From Xanthobacter autotrophicus (lineage in GTDB: Bacteria; Pseudomonadota; Alphaproteobacteria; Rhizobiales; Xanthobacteraceae), in the NCBI RefSeq assembly GCF_029991245.1, contig NZ_JAIVFO010000002.1, positions 1 to 64,000 on the forward strand: a stretch of DNA of 64,000 nt, in the 5' to 3' direction. Shown here piece after piece: positions 8,561 through 16,874 of this stretch. A program made the translations under genes and the position numbers. The notes beneath the pieces are model-generated. The model was not told the DNA's origin, made no database searches, and saw only the letters and a list, made by a program, of their open reading frames with translations. Within the stretch, counting starts at the first letter, position 1; each line of letters begins with the position of its first letter.

Positions 8561-8898
8561 CAGCATTCTCCCAAAAACTCGGATCTGGAGAGAATGAAGA
8601 CAATAGTTCCTGAAAGGTGAAGACGTAAAATTCGATCGTCGGACAATGGAGCATCGTAGCGTAGAAATAGAAAGTTTGCGTCCACTACATGCGTGGGCAC
8701 CTCGTTGGGAAAAGGAGGCCAAGATCACATTTGGCTAGGCGCGCCATAGGAGCAGGCTGCGGTTCACCCCCTTCAAAATCCAGTTCCGAAAGGAGTGCCG
8801 GTTCGACCCCGACCACCCGCACCAAATCTTCTCAAGTGCCGGACTCTTTCGACTGGTCTTCGCCGCGCCAGTTTGTATCTGAGTGTGAGGAGACCTGA
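8561..8898. other. gene-free stretch between alpA-like and HxlR genes
   Basis: No convincing reading frame is seen on either strand here. The only recognisable content is the tRNA-Leu 3' half at 8772-8824. The change from AT-richer sequence to cargo genes at this point supports an element junction. Confidence 0.6.
8772..8824 (+). pseudogene. 3' half of a tRNA-Leu(CAA) gene, probable fossil attachment site
   Basis: The segment reads as an anticodon loop TTCAAAA (anticodon CAA), the 3' anticodon strand, a long variable arm TCC-GAAA-GGA, a T-arm GCCGG-TTCGACC-CCGAC with one mismatch, an acceptor 3' strand CACCCGC, discriminator A and an encoded CCA. The 5' half is absent: the bases before the loop do not pair and no GCGGGTG acceptor strand lies upstream. 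Tyrosine recombinases often use exactly this anticodon-loop-to-3'-end part of a tRNA gene as attachment site, so it may mark an older element end. It cannot be a working tRNA. Confidence 0.65.
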
Positions 8899-9393
8899 TT
8901 ACTCCGACACCTTCTGAGGCTGCTTCATGGCCTGAAATCGAGCACGTGTACGCGCGTCGGCGCCAGGACCCGGCCTGAAACGCAGATCCCGCGGGCCGAC
9001 CTCCGCCCCATCGCCGTCAACCAGCTTGACCCTCGGCAAGGGGCGCCCGCGTTGATCCGTCACCACCACGGGCGGGCGGTTCTCGGAGGCGAATTGGTCG
9101 CCCCATTGCTGAAGGGCGACCAACGCCGGAGCAAGCGCGCGGCCCTTCTCGGTCAGGCAATAGAGCGGGCGCGCCGGCGTGCCGCCTCGCAGCAGGACAC
9201 CAGCCGCACAGAGGCGATCGAGCCGATCCGACAGGGTATTTCGCGCCATGCCGAGGCTGCGCTGAAACTCGGAGAACCTCTGCGCCCCCAGGAAAGCATC
9301 GCGAATGATGAGGAGTGTCCACCAGTCACCCACGTCGTTGAGCGCGCGGGCAAGCGAGCAGTTGAACGTCGCGAGATCGGTCTTTCCGGGCAT
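8899..9393 (-). CDS. HxlR-family winged-helix transcriptional regulator
   Basis: This 164-aa protein has the HxlR signature: CSLARALNDVGDWWTLLIIR near the N-terminus, then FLGAQRFSEFQRSLGMARNT (wing helix region), LSDRLDRLCAAGVLLR and YCLTEKGRALAPALVALQQW. HxlR proteins are small homodimeric DNA-binding regulators responding to redox or electrophile signals. It is divergent from a membrane-protein gene. A perfect 9-bp inverted repeat overlaps its start codon, suggesting autoregulation and control of the neighbour. The longer C-terminal tail after residue 110 has no recognised function. Confidence 0.92.
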   Translation of the reverse strand: MPGKTDLATFNCSLARALNDVGDWWTLLIIRDAFLGAQRFSEFQRSLGMARNTLSDRLDRLCAAGVLLRGGTPARPLYCLTEKGRALAPALVALQQWGDQFASENRPPVVVTDQRGRPLPRVKLVDGDGAEVGPRDLRFRPGPGADARTRARFQAMKQPQKVSE

Positions 9394-9440
9394 GGTTGCA
9401 AGTCGGCCTTGTCGAAGTTATGGTCTCACTCTGCAACCAT
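9392..9440. promoter_or_regulatory. inverted repeat, candidate HxlR operator
   Basis: ATGGTTGCA at 9392-9400 and TGCAACCAT at 9432-9440 are exact complements. The first arm covers the HxlR start codon and the pair lies between the two divergent genes. Binding by HxlR is inference from position and symmetry. Confidence 0.45.
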
Positions 9441-9461
9441 TATGGATACCGGACAAGCATC

Positions 9462-10163
9462 ATGACCGAAGGCAGGCAGGTCGAGACGAAGGACGCCGCA
9501 AGCGCCGCGATCCGGATTGGCGGCGTCGGGGTGGTGCTCGGCGCGGTCATGATTGCCATCGTCAGCGGACTCTATGCGGCCTCGCCCACGGCGGCGACGA
9601 TGCCCGTGGTGACAGTGCGGCTGCCGGAGGCGCTCGAAGCCCTGAGAGCGAGCGACGGCATGCAGCTGTGGTGGATTGGCGTGGTGGGGTTGACGGGGGA
9701 CGTCATCTTCGCCGCGGCCGCGATGATGGTCGCCTTTGGTCTCGTATTGCGCGGGCAGTCGATCAAGGCGGCGGGATGGCTCGGGATCGCTCTCAGCAAC
9801 ATCATCTTCGTCAGTGTCGACGCGCTCGTTGGGCGAACCTTCGTGACGGCTGCGTCGAGCGGCACTTCGGAGGCCGGGTTCGTCGCGGCCAAGAGTTTCT
9901 CCGATGCTCTGTTCATTTCTGGAACCTTCGCCTTCGGAGCAGGGGCATTGCTCGTGTTCGGGCCGGCGCTGGTCCGGAGTGGGACGTCTTCATCGCGCGC
10001 GATCTCGTTCCTCGGAACGGCCGTCGGATTGCTCGGTGCAGGCGCCGCGCTGATCTGCCTGTTTGGCGCCGACGCCGGCCAACTGCTCGGCCTTGCGATC
10101 GCCGCAGGCTCGGCAATTTTCTTGATCGTTGGTCTGCGCGCGGCGACGCGCGCCGTTGTCTAG
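9462..10163 (+). CDS. polytopic membrane protein, function unknown
   Basis: The 233-aa product has about six hydrophobic helices (VGVVLGAVMIAIVSGLYA, WWIGVVGLTGDVIFAAAAMM, AAGWLGIALSNIIFVSV, LFISGTFAFGAGALLVFG, ISFLGTAVGLLGAGAALI, LLGLAIAAGSAIFLIVG). I do not recognise the family with confidence; it resembles small DUF4386-like membrane proteins. Start ATG 9462 is chosen as the first Met before the hydrophilic leader TEGRQVETK; the frame stays open back to 9396 without a ribosome site. It is divergent from the HxlR regulator, which probably controls it. Confidence 0.7.
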   Translation: MTEGRQVETKDAASAAIRIGGVGVVLGAVMIAIVSGLYAASPTAATMPVVTVRLPEALEALRASDGMQLWWIGVVGLTGDVIFAAAAMMVAFGLVLRGQSIKAAGWLGIALSNIIFVSVDALVGRTFVTAASSGTSEAGFVAAKSFSDALFISGTFAFGAGALLVFGPALVRSGTSSSRAISFLGTAVGLLGAGAALICLFGADAGQLLGLAIAAGSAIFLIVGLRAATRAVV

Positions 10164-10659
10164 GGTGAGGCACGTAGGCCTGGGACGAACCTCAGAATAA
10201 CTCGTCGAGAGGGCCGTAGATGGCGGGTCGCTCGACGTCCACCGGGGGGCTGTCGCGAATTCTGTGAGCGAGGCCATGATGATGGAAGGGAGAGACTCGT
10301 CACATAGCTTCGAATTGTTGACGATAAGCCGAAGCCTGCGCGTCGAACGGCACACCGATGGGCCGGCGTCCATCGGGTGCACGAGGGGGCTGGCCAGAAT
10401 GAAGACTAAACTTTGGCCCGGATCGCCTGACTGTAATTGCCGGCGGGCGGAGGCGCGCTAGGGGGGCGATAGATTCGGAGACTGCGACCCGCTCCGGCAA
10501 ACCGTCTCGCACCAGTACTTCAGCACAGCCGGAAGCGAGGGCTGGGATTGTAAAGGCGAAGATGTATCCGATATGCGGACGTTAATCGTCCCTGAAAAGA
10601 CTTTCCGATAGAAAATAGACGAATACCCTAAGCTTGGGTGATAGGTGTCGGCTCGATGG
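10164..10659. other. gene-free, probably decayed cargo DNA
   Basis: Short open frames exist on both strands, but none has a ribosome site, a recognisable domain or a consistent codon bias. I see no repeat ends or RNA genes. The stretch lies next to a truncated LysR gene and looks like decayed sequence. Confidence 0.5.
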
Positions 10660-10770
10660 TCACATGGAGAAGAATTGGCCGAGATCGGCAAGATGCCCGT
10701 TGAGCATCGTGCGCAGGCTTCCGCTCTCGACGGCGTTGCGTGTGAGAAAGTCGGGCATATAGCCGATGCT
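10660..10770 (-). pseudogene. C-terminal remnant of a LysR-type regulator
   Basis: The minus strand encodes SIGYMPDFLTRNAVESGSLR, then TMLNGHLADLGQFFSM and a stop. This matches the usual end of the LysR effector domain (a GIGYLPDFL-type turn followed by a GxL...L segment). The N-terminal part, including any HTH, is missing and the sequence upstream of a run of seven C residues loses the frame. It is next to an intact LysR gene with a different C-terminus, so it derives from a second regulator rather than a local duplication. Confidence 0.5.
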
Positions 10771-10814
10771 GCCCCCCCGATCGCTGCGCCGCTAAGGGCT
10801 TCCATATTTTCCCA

Positions 10815-11723
10815 TCAGGGTTTCTGTACGGTTAGAGACTCTGAAAGAAAGTCGACAAAGGCCTGAATTTTAGGACTTGCCGACCGACGAAGAGGAAAAA
10901 TCGCATAGACGGGGATTGGAGGGGGGCGAAGGTTTGGAAGAACAGGAACTAGCGCCCTTGTTTGCACGGATTCCTGCGCCAGGAAGGACGGCAACCAACC
11001 CACGCCAACGCCCTGGCGAAGCGCAAATGCGACGGCAAGCATATCATTCAGCAATAGTCTTGGCCTGATCGGGATCTGCCGGACGCCCGAGCCGAACTGA
11101 ACATCCCAAGGTGCGGCGCCGCGCGTCCAGTGCTTGTCCACGATATCGTGATCGCCTAGGTCCGCAACAATCTGGGGAGTGCCACGGCGGGCTATGTATT
11201 CGGGACTTGCGTAAAGACCGAGCCTCATTTCAGCGATCTTGCGCGCGGCATGGCTCGAATCATCGAGCGCGCCCGCCGCGAATAATATGTCCCAATCGCG
11301 AGTCGACGGGCTTCCATGGTTTTCGAGCTCAAGAATGACATCGACACCGGGAAATCGTTCCATGAACGACGCCATGAGCGGCATGAGCACGCTATACCCT
11401 AACACGTAGGTCGCCTGGACGGTGAGCACGCCATGCGGGACGGCTGTGCTTGTCGCAACAGCATCGGTCGCATCCTCGATCCGGGCCAATATCTGCGTTG
11501 CATGGTCGGCAAAGAGAGCCCCAGCTTCGGTCAGCACAATCCGACGGCCAACGCGCGACAAGAGGAGCGCGCCGAGGGCCTTCTCCAATCGAACGACATC
11601 ACGGCTCACGGTCGACTTCGGCATGCCAAGGACTCGCGCTGCCTCGGTGACGCTCAGGGTACGGGCAACCTCGGCGAAGACACGAAGTTGGTTGAGATCG
11701 GCAATGGAGGAATGTTCACGCAT
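10815..11723 (-). CDS. LysR-family transcriptional regulator
   Basis: This 302-aa protein has an N-terminal winged HTH (LNQLRVFAEVARTLSVTEAA, RVLGMPKSTVSRDVVRLEKA) and a type 2 periplasmic-binding-like effector domain from about residue 95 to 295, with VGVGWLPSFLAQ near 250. ATG 11723 is chosen because it precedes the family start; the upstream 85 in-frame codons are antisense to the amidohydrolase gene. It is divergent from that amidohydrolase over 88 bases that include a GAACA-ACA-TGTTC palindrome, so it is probably its regulator. Confidence 0.92.
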   Translation of the reverse strand: MREHSSIADLNQLRVFAEVARTLSVTEAARVLGMPKSTVSRDVVRLEKALGALLLSRVGRRIVLTEAGALFADHATQILARIEDATDAVATSTAVPHGVLTVQATYVLGYSVLMPLMASFMERFPGVDVILELENHGSPSTRDWDILFAAGALDDSSHAARKIAEMRLGLYASPEYIARRGTPQIVADLGDHDIVDKHWTRGAAPWDVQFGSGVRQIPIRPRLLLNDMLAVAFALRQGVGVGWLPSFLAQESVQTRALVPVLPNLRPPPIPVYAIFPLRRSASPKIQAFVDFLSESLTVQKP

Positions 11724-11725
11724 GG

Positions 11726-11738
11726 GAACAACATGTTC
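11726..11738. promoter_or_regulatory. palindrome, candidate LysR binding site
   Basis: GAACA (11726-11730) and TGTTC (11734-11738) are exact complements with a three-base spacer, three bases upstream of the LysR start codon. Another TGTTC lies at 11713-11717. The position between divergent genes fits an autoregulatory LysR site. Confidence 0.4.
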
Positions 11739-11811
11739 GATCTGATGGCAATTGTCTAGTGGTGGCAACAACGGCATAATGCGAGGAGATAAAGAGATCG
11801 GAGCGGTTTGA

Positions 11812-13146
11812 ATGACCCAGATACTCATAAGCGGCGGCGCTGTTCTCACAATGGATCCGAGCGTTCCGGATCTACAACAAGGCGACGTTCTCATCGACGC
11901 CGATCGCATTGTCGCCGTTGGTCGCAACCTCAGCGCCGAAGGCGCAACGCGGATCGACGCGTCGGGATTGGTGGTCATGCCCGGGCTGGTGAATGCGCAT
12001 CTTCATTGCTGGCAAACGCCTCTGCGCGGCGTCGCCGCCGATTGGACGCTCAAGGACTATCTGCAGAAAGTGCTCGGCGAGTTCGGTCCACGCTTCTCGC
12101 CGGAAGACATCTATTGGGCGACCTTGGCCGCGGCTCTCGATCAGATCGACGCCGGCGTCACGACTCTTGTTGACTGGTGCCACAACGCGCCGACGCCCGC
12201 GCATGCCCAAGCGGCGCTGGAAGCGTTGCGCGATGCGGGCATCCGGGCGCTGTTCCTGAGGGGCGCCTTCACCTTCCAGCCGGGCGGCTTTACCACTCTA
12301 AACGATGGCTCTTCAACAGAAGGTGGTCAATGGAAGGAGATCGGCGTCCCTTCTGGAGCTGACGGCTTGCTTACAATTGGAATGTCGATCCTGGGGCCTG
12401 CTTATGCGCCGCTCGAATTGGTACGCTTTGAACTGAATCGAGCGAATGTGCTTGACCAGATCGTGAGTATGCATTTCTCAAGTTCGTCGGACACAGATGT
12501 TTTTCGGACACTTGCGGCCGAAGGGCTTGTTACGCCGAAGGTCAACATTGTCCACGGCAATGGATTGGCCGCTGAGGAAGTCCGGGCACTCATTGATTGC
12601 GGCGCGACTTTCACTGTTACACCGGAGATCGAGATGCAGATGGGCTTCAGCCCGTGCACTACCGGGCTGATCCGCGCCCACGGCGCTAAACCCTCTCTCG
12701 GCGTCGATACCGAATCGTCTTCCTCTTCCGATCTGTTTCAGGTCATGCGCTTCACCTTGCAATTGCAGAGGTATATGGATCACCAACTTGCAAGGGCGAA
12801 TACTACAGAACCGCTTGAGACCGTATCGATCGGAGCGCGCGAGGCGCTTCAATGGGCGACGATCGAGGGGGCACGCGCAGCCGGCCTCGAAGCGAGCGTA
12901 GGCACTCTGACGCCGGGAAAGCGGGCCGATATCATCTTGGTCCGTGTGCCTGAGGTACAGTCGGGCCTCGATCCTATCCAACTCATCGTATCGAGAGCAG
13001 CAGCTGCGGATGTTGACACAGTCTTCGTTGGCGGACGGCTGAAGAAGCGATCCGGCCAACGGCTTGGCGCCGCGCGGGATGAGGTCGGAAAGAACCTCGC
13101 GCAGATATCGCGTCGAATACTGTCCCCATTGTCGTCGTCCTTGTAG
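11812..13146 (+). CDS. amidohydrolase (TRZ/ATZ-type deaminase/hydrolase)
   Basis: The 444-aa protein has an amidohydrolase fold: an N-terminal beta-sandwich strand (ILISGGAVLTMD), the metal-binding HxH in GLVNAHLHCWQTPLRG near residue 64, further ligands in VSMHFSSSS and NIVHGNGL, and the catalytic aspartate in SLGVDTESSSSSD near 304. The end GTLTPGKRADIILV is typical of the TRZ/ATZ and cytosine-deaminase-like branch. These enzymes hydrolyse C-N or C-Cl bonds on heterocycles such as purines or triazines; the substrate cannot be named here. It is probably controlled by the divergent LysR gene. It is followed by a broken MFS gene. Confidence 0.9.
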   Translation: MTQILISGGAVLTMDPSVPDLQQGDVLIDADRIVAVGRNLSAEGATRIDASGLVVMPGLVNAHLHCWQTPLRGVAADWTLKDYLQKVLGEFGPRFSPEDIYWATLAAALDQIDAGVTTLVDWCHNAPTPAHAQAALEALRDAGIRALFLRGAFTFQPGGFTTLNDGSSTEGGQWKEIGVPSGADGLLTIGMSILGPAYAPLELVRFELNRANVLDQIVSMHFSSSSDTDVFRTLAAEGLVTPKVNIVHGNGLAAEEVRALIDCGATFTVTPEIEMQMGFSPCTTGLIRAHGAKPSLGVDTESSSSSDLFQVMRFTLQLQRYMDHQLARANTTEPLETVSIGAREALQWATIEGARAAGLEASVGTLTPGKRADIILVRVPEVQSGLDPIQLIVSRAAAADVDTVFVGGRLKKRSGQRLGAARDEVGKNLAQISRRILSPLSSSL

Positions 13147-13352
13147 CCAGAGGCATCGCCGCGTCCTGCTGGCACGGCGTTGCCTTCACGGAACTCGCGA
13201 CCATCGCCGGCATGAACCATGTCGGCGCCGTGCTCGGCCTCGGCAACACCTTCGCCTTCGGCGCTTACTTCCTGACGCCGCTCGCCATTCCGTTCGTCCT
13301 GACGCTATCGATCTGGACGGGCGTCTGGCTCACCGCCGCCGTGTCAGATTGA
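13143..13352 (+). pseudogene. C-terminal fragment of an MFS transporter
   Basis: The frame from 13143 to the TGA at 13350-13352 encodes about 69 residues with MFS-like helices: AFTELATIAGMNHVGAVLGL, GNTFAFGAYFLTPLAIPFVL and SIWTGVWLTAAVSD. It has no start codon or ribosome site and begins inside the 3' end of the amidohydrolase gene. It appears to be the tail of a transporter whose front was lost in a deletion or recombination joining the two genes. Confidence 0.65.
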
Positions 13353-13382
13353 TATATGTCAGCTTCAACGACAGGAGAGCCC

Positions 13383-14534
13383 ATGACGCTCCGCCATATA
13401 GGATTGATGACCCTGCTCATGGCTTGCGGCTTCCTCATCGTAGGCCAGCTCTATGTAACGATCCCGTTCGTTGGTGATATCACAAGCCGCTTCGGTGTCT
13501 CGTCCGGCAGCGCCGCGTTGGCCGGATCGGCCTTCGGCTTCGCCTATGCTGCGGGGTTCCTTGTTTTTGGTCCTCTGTCCGACCGCTATGGCCGACGGCG
13601 CGTGCTCGGCTTCGGTTTGATCGCGACCGCTTTGGCGACGGCTCTGGTCGGCGTCGTTCCGGGCTTCGCCTGGATGCTGTTCGCTCGGGCCGTTCAGGGC
13701 TTCGCCGCCTCGACCTTTCCGCCGACGGCGCTGTCGCTCGTCGCCGAGACATTGCCGCCCGAGCAGCGTCCCCTCGGCGTATCGCTGATGAGCTTCGCCT
13801 TTCTCGGCGCGGCACCTCTCGCGCCGTTCCTCGCCGCCCAATCGGGTGCGGGGCTGGCGACAATCATGCTCGATCTGGCGCCGCTCTATCTGTTGGGCGC
13901 CGTCGGTCTGGTGCTTGCCGCTCGCAGCGGCGTCACGAACCAGTCGGCTCCTAGCGGTACGCCCGGCGGAGGAGTCGCTTCGCTGCTTCGTGATCCCGGC
14001 ATTCTGGCGGCCTGGGGCGCCGCCACCACGGTCCTCTTCGGCTTCGTTTGCTTCCATGCTGGTGCGCAGGCTCTTGGGCCTGCGTCCATCGGTGCCGATC
14101 TCCAGACGCTTCGTCTCGTCGGGCTTCCACCCCTAGCCCTGACCTTCGCGGCCGCGCCGCTCACGCGCCGCCACGGCGCGCCGTTCACCGCCCTGGTCGG
14201 CCTTCTTCTCGCGGCACTTGCACTCGGGTTCGCTGCGGCGGGGACGCCGATGGTTCTCATAGTGGCGAGCGTGCTCGTCAGCGCCGGCGTCGCGCTAGCC
14301 GTTCCCGGCCTGATCGCAATGGTCGCCGGACGGGCCTCCAACACCAATCGCGGCCTAGCGCTTGCCGTCTACAGCTTCACCCTGTTCCTCGGCGCCAGCA
14401 TCGCGCCGCCGGTGGCGCAGGTTCTGGCGCCGGTTGGAACGGAGCCCTTGTGGCTGTTGCCGACCTTTCTTCTGGTGATCGCCGCCATCGGTCTTTCAAT
14501 CGCCTGCAAACTGCGACCTGCAACCGCACCATGA
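13383..14534 (+). CDS. MFS transporter
   Basis: This 383-aa polytopic protein has about 12 membrane helices. The MFS loop 2-3 motif is visible as FGPLSDRYGRRRVLGFG near residue 65, followed by FARAVQGFAASTFPPTAL (helix 4 region). Start ATG 13383 follows AGGAGA by four bases; the ATG at 13356 lacks a site. The family are proton-driven exporters or importers; the substrate is unknown. Twelve bases downstream lies a broken secreted-protein gene, preceded by its own AGGAGA. Confidence 0.9.
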   Translation: MTLRHIGLMTLLMACGFLIVGQLYVTIPFVGDITSRFGVSSGSAALAGSAFGFAYAAGFLVFGPLSDRYGRRRVLGFGLIATALATALVGVVPGFAWMLFARAVQGFAASTFPPTALSLVAETLPPEQRPLGVSLMSFAFLGAAPLAPFLAAQSGAGLATIMLDLAPLYLLGAVGLVLAARSGVTNQSAPSGTPGGGVASLLRDPGILAAWGAATTVLFGFVCFHAGAQALGPASIGADLQTLRLVGLPPLALTFAAAPLTRRHGAPFTALVGLLLAALALGFAAAGTPMVLIVASVLVSAGVALAVPGLIAMVAGRASNTNRGLALAVYSFTLFLGASIAPPVAQVLAPVGTEPLWLLPTFLLVIAAIGLSIACKLRPATAP

Positions 14535-14545
14535 GGAGACCGATC

Positions 14546-15232
14546 ATGCTTCGAATAGGAACAGCGTTCGCCACCGTCGTCCTCGGCTTGATCGCCGGGA
14601 CGGCCGCCGCGGTGCTCGCTGATGCAACGAAAGGAAAGACCATGACCATCGCCGGAACAACGTCCGGACCATCCACGACGCTCGTCGCCCTGCCGATCCC
14701 TGAGAACTACAGGATGGTCGACGAGCGCTCGGTCGCCGTCGATGGCGAGGGGATCGAACTCGTCCGCTATGAGCGCATCGATGGCCGCAACGCCGGCATC
14801 GGCGGTGAGCATTTCAGTACGGTCGTCGACGGCACGGGACGCCTAAAGGGCTTCACTCGCATGGATCTCGCTGTCGCCGGGGGGCAATTGCCCTCGCGTG
14901 ACGAGGCCCGCGAGATCGCCATGAGCTTCCTCCGACAGGCTGCGCCCGATCTGCTTCCGGTCCTGAAGATCAGCCGGATCGAGCCGCACGACGAGCCGCT
15001 GCAGGCTACCCACAAGGGCCAATCGGAAACAGTCACGCTCACCGGCATGAAGGTGAAGATGCTCAACACGGCGGATGGCCGCTGGTTCTAGATCATCGTC
15101 GGCTCCGACCGCGAGATCATGGTGTTTGAGCGCGACATCGCATGGGTGACGTTCCCCGGGCACCGCAAAACCGAGAAACGGCTGCACGATTCTTGGCTGG
15201 CCGAACGCGGCGGGTTCGCTAACGCGATTTAA
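14546..15232 (+). pseudogene. secreted hypothetical protein gene with an in-frame amber stop
   Basis: ATG 14546 follows an AGGAGA site. It begins a signal-peptide-like leader (IGTAFATVVLGLIAGTAAA) and a soluble domain (NYRMVDERSVAVDGEGIELV, LKGFTRMDLAVAGGQL). The frame meets TAG at 15089-15091 after GRWF, then continues without another stop through IIVGSDREIMVFERDIAWVT to TAA at 15230. The sequence after the amber keeps the same composition and style, so a single TGG to TAG change in a 228-codon gene is likely. The truncated 181-aa product might still be made. I do not recognise the family. Confidence 0.65.
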
Positions 15233-15246
15233 CGAAAGGCATCAGA

Positions 15247-15705
15247 ATGAAAATATATCCAGTCAACCCACCCGAGGCGAAAATACCTGGGATTTCGCAA
15301 GGTGTGATCATCGATGGTGGCAATCCACTTTTGCTGTCCGGTCATGTTCCGATGCGAAATGATGGTTCGGTAGTCACCTCTCACTCGGAGGCGCAACTGG
15401 AACAGGTTTTCAAGAACATTCAGGAAACGTTGGCTGCGGTCGGCCGAGATTTCCAAAACGCGCCTCGGCTGAGGATCTATGTTCGTGACTTTCACCCGGA
15501 TCATCTGCGAATAGTACGAGCCGTGCGCGATCGCTATGTCGATCCGGCTTGCCCACCAGCCAGTGCGCTCATAGGAGTTGCAAGCCTCTTTCATCCTGAC
15601 GTTCTCGTTGAAATCGACGCTATCGCAGCAGTTCCAGCCCGCCTTGAGCAAAGATCGGGAACGATAGACGGTTCAGGTACTAATGGGGCCCTGGATGAGC
15701 ATTGA
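15247..15705 (+). CDS. RidA/YjgF-family protein
   Basis: The 152-aa product resembles the RidA (YjgF/YER057c/UK114) family, which forms trimers and hydrolyses reactive enamine/imine intermediates. Supporting segments are ISQGVIIDGGNPLLLSGHVP, AQLEQVFKNIQETLAAVG, LRIYVRDFHPDHLRIVRAVR and the C-terminal PASALIGVASLFHPDVLVEID with the conserved strand. The usual Arg in a S-R-S/T trimer motif is not obvious, so this may be a non-canonical subgroup. It starts 14 bases after the broken secreted gene and overlaps the LysR gene downstream. Confidence 0.8.
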   Translation: MKIYPVNPPEAKIPGISQGVIIDGGNPLLLSGHVPMRNDGSVVTSHSEAQLEQVFKNIQETLAAVGRDFQNAPRLRIYVRDFHPDHLRIVRAVRDRYVDPACPPASALIGVASLFHPDVLVEIDAIAAVPARLEQRSGTIDGSGTNGALDEH

Positions 15706-16633
15706 GCTGCGTCAGCTTCGGTATGTCCTGAAAGCTACCGAGACTGGCAGCTTCCGATGTGCGGCACGGGAGTTAGGCATTCATGAATCGGCAGTGAGCC
15801 GACGCATTCGCGATCTGGAAGACGAAATCGGCGCGTCCCTCTTCATTCGACACCATGGCGGAGTATGCCTCACCTATGCGGGACAACGGTTCGTCTCCCG
15901 CGCCCGCAAGGCAATCAACCTGATCGGATACGCAAAGAAGGACGCCGGTGTGATCGGCCGCGGCGAAGATGGCGTGGTGCGCATCGGGTTATTTTCGTCT
16001 CTCGCTTCCGGCTTTCTCACTGAGCTGCTTCGCGCCTACATGGCCGCGAACCCCGGTGTCCGACCGGATCTCGTCGAGGACGGGCCGAGCGAACACATCG
16101 CTGCGGTCCAAAGGCATCAGACGGATGTCGCCTTCCTGACCGGCGAGCCGATCGCGGACGGCTGCGATAGGACGCACCTGTGGAATGAACGGGTCTATGT
16201 TACTTTGCCGAGCGATCACGAACTGGCGCCGAGCGACGAAATCTCTTGGGCCGATCTTCGTGACCGGCACTTCATCGTCAGCGAGGCCGACCCTGGACCC
16301 GAGATTCACGATTATCTGGTCAAACATCTCGCGGACTTGGGCCATCATCCTAGCGTCGAGCGTCACGGCGTCGGCCGGGACAATCTGATGCACCTGGTTG
16401 CCATAGGCCGAGGTCTCACCCTGACCAGCGAGGCGACCACGGCCGCGTGCTTTCCAGGCGTGGTTTACCGGCCGCTGGCCGGCGAAATCCTGCCGTTCAG
16501 CGCGATCTGGTCGCCGCAGAACGATAATCCGGCCCTTCGGCGGTTGTTGAGCCTTGCAAGGGTCATGTCCAAGCGTGGCAAGTTCTCGCCGATGGCCGGA
16601 TCAGCGACTAATCCTTTGGCTGGGCAGGCATAG
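15695..16633 (+). CDS. LysR-family regulator at the edge of the trb cluster
   Basis: The protein of 312 aa from ATG 15695 (ATG 15683 also possible) has an HTH in SIELRQLRYVLKATETGSFR and CAARELGIHESAVSRRIRDL and a substrate-binding domain to about residue 300. A LysR gene in this position, convergent with DUF2274-trbI, recurs in alphaproteobacterial trb-type ICEs, so I count it as backbone rather than cargo. Its 5' end overlaps the RidA-like gene by 11 bases and its 3' end overlaps DUF2274 by 26 bases on the opposite strand. Confidence 0.9.
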   Translation: MSIELRQLRYVLKATETGSFRCAARELGIHESAVSRRIRDLEDEIGASLFIRHHGGVCLTYAGQRFVSRARKAINLIGYAKKDAGVIGRGEDGVVRIGLFSSLASGFLTELLRAYMAANPGVRPDLVEDGPSEHIAAVQRHQTDVAFLTGEPIADGCDRTHLWNERVYVTLPSDHELAPSDEISWADLRDRHFIVSEADPGPEIHDYLVKHLADLGHHPSVERHGVGRDNLMHLVAIGRGLTLTSEATTAACFPGVVYRPLAGEILPFSAIWSPQNDNPALRRLLSLARVMSKRGKFSPMAGSATNPLAGQA

Positions 16634-16871
16634 GTATCGATTGGCGACCATTTTGAGGGTCGCGCCGCGCTTTCGCAAAACCTCGGTCGGTTGCCATGAA
16701 GCGCTCGATCATCGGTGAGATCAGCTTCACAGGATCGCCGACAGATCGTCCCGTCTCTCTCGCCAGCACTTCAGCATAGGCGGCAAGATCCCGATGGACG
16801 GCCGCCGGCAGATCGATCGACACCTTGACCGGCTTGTCGTCGGCAATGGCCCCAAGTTTCAGCTTCGCCAT
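16608..16871 (-). CDS. DUF2274 protein
   Basis: This 87-aa protein has a ribbon-helix-helix-like core (KVSIDLPAAVHRDLAAYAEV, then LARETGRSVGDPVKLISPMI) and matches the DUF2274 family found next to trbI in many alphaproteobacterial conjugative elements. Its start lies three bases after the trbI stop, at the end of the minus-strand trb operon. A DNA-binding role is suggested by the fold but not shown. Confidence 0.85.
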   Translation of the reverse strand: MAKLKLGAIADDKPVKVSIDLPAAVHRDLAAYAEVLARETGRSVGDPVKLISPMIERFMATDRGFAKARRDPQNGRQSIPMPAQPKD

Positions 16872-16874
16872 GGA

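Noticed and set aside
8660-8824. Complete tRNA gene ending in CCA
   Set aside because: Only the part from the anticodon loop to CCA is tRNA-like; no matching acceptor, D-arm or anticodon 5' strand is found upstream.
10190-10395. Possible decayed gene on the minus strand with an apparent clean end
   Set aside because: Careful re-reading of the bases showed the apparent stop is out of frame; nothing family-like remains.
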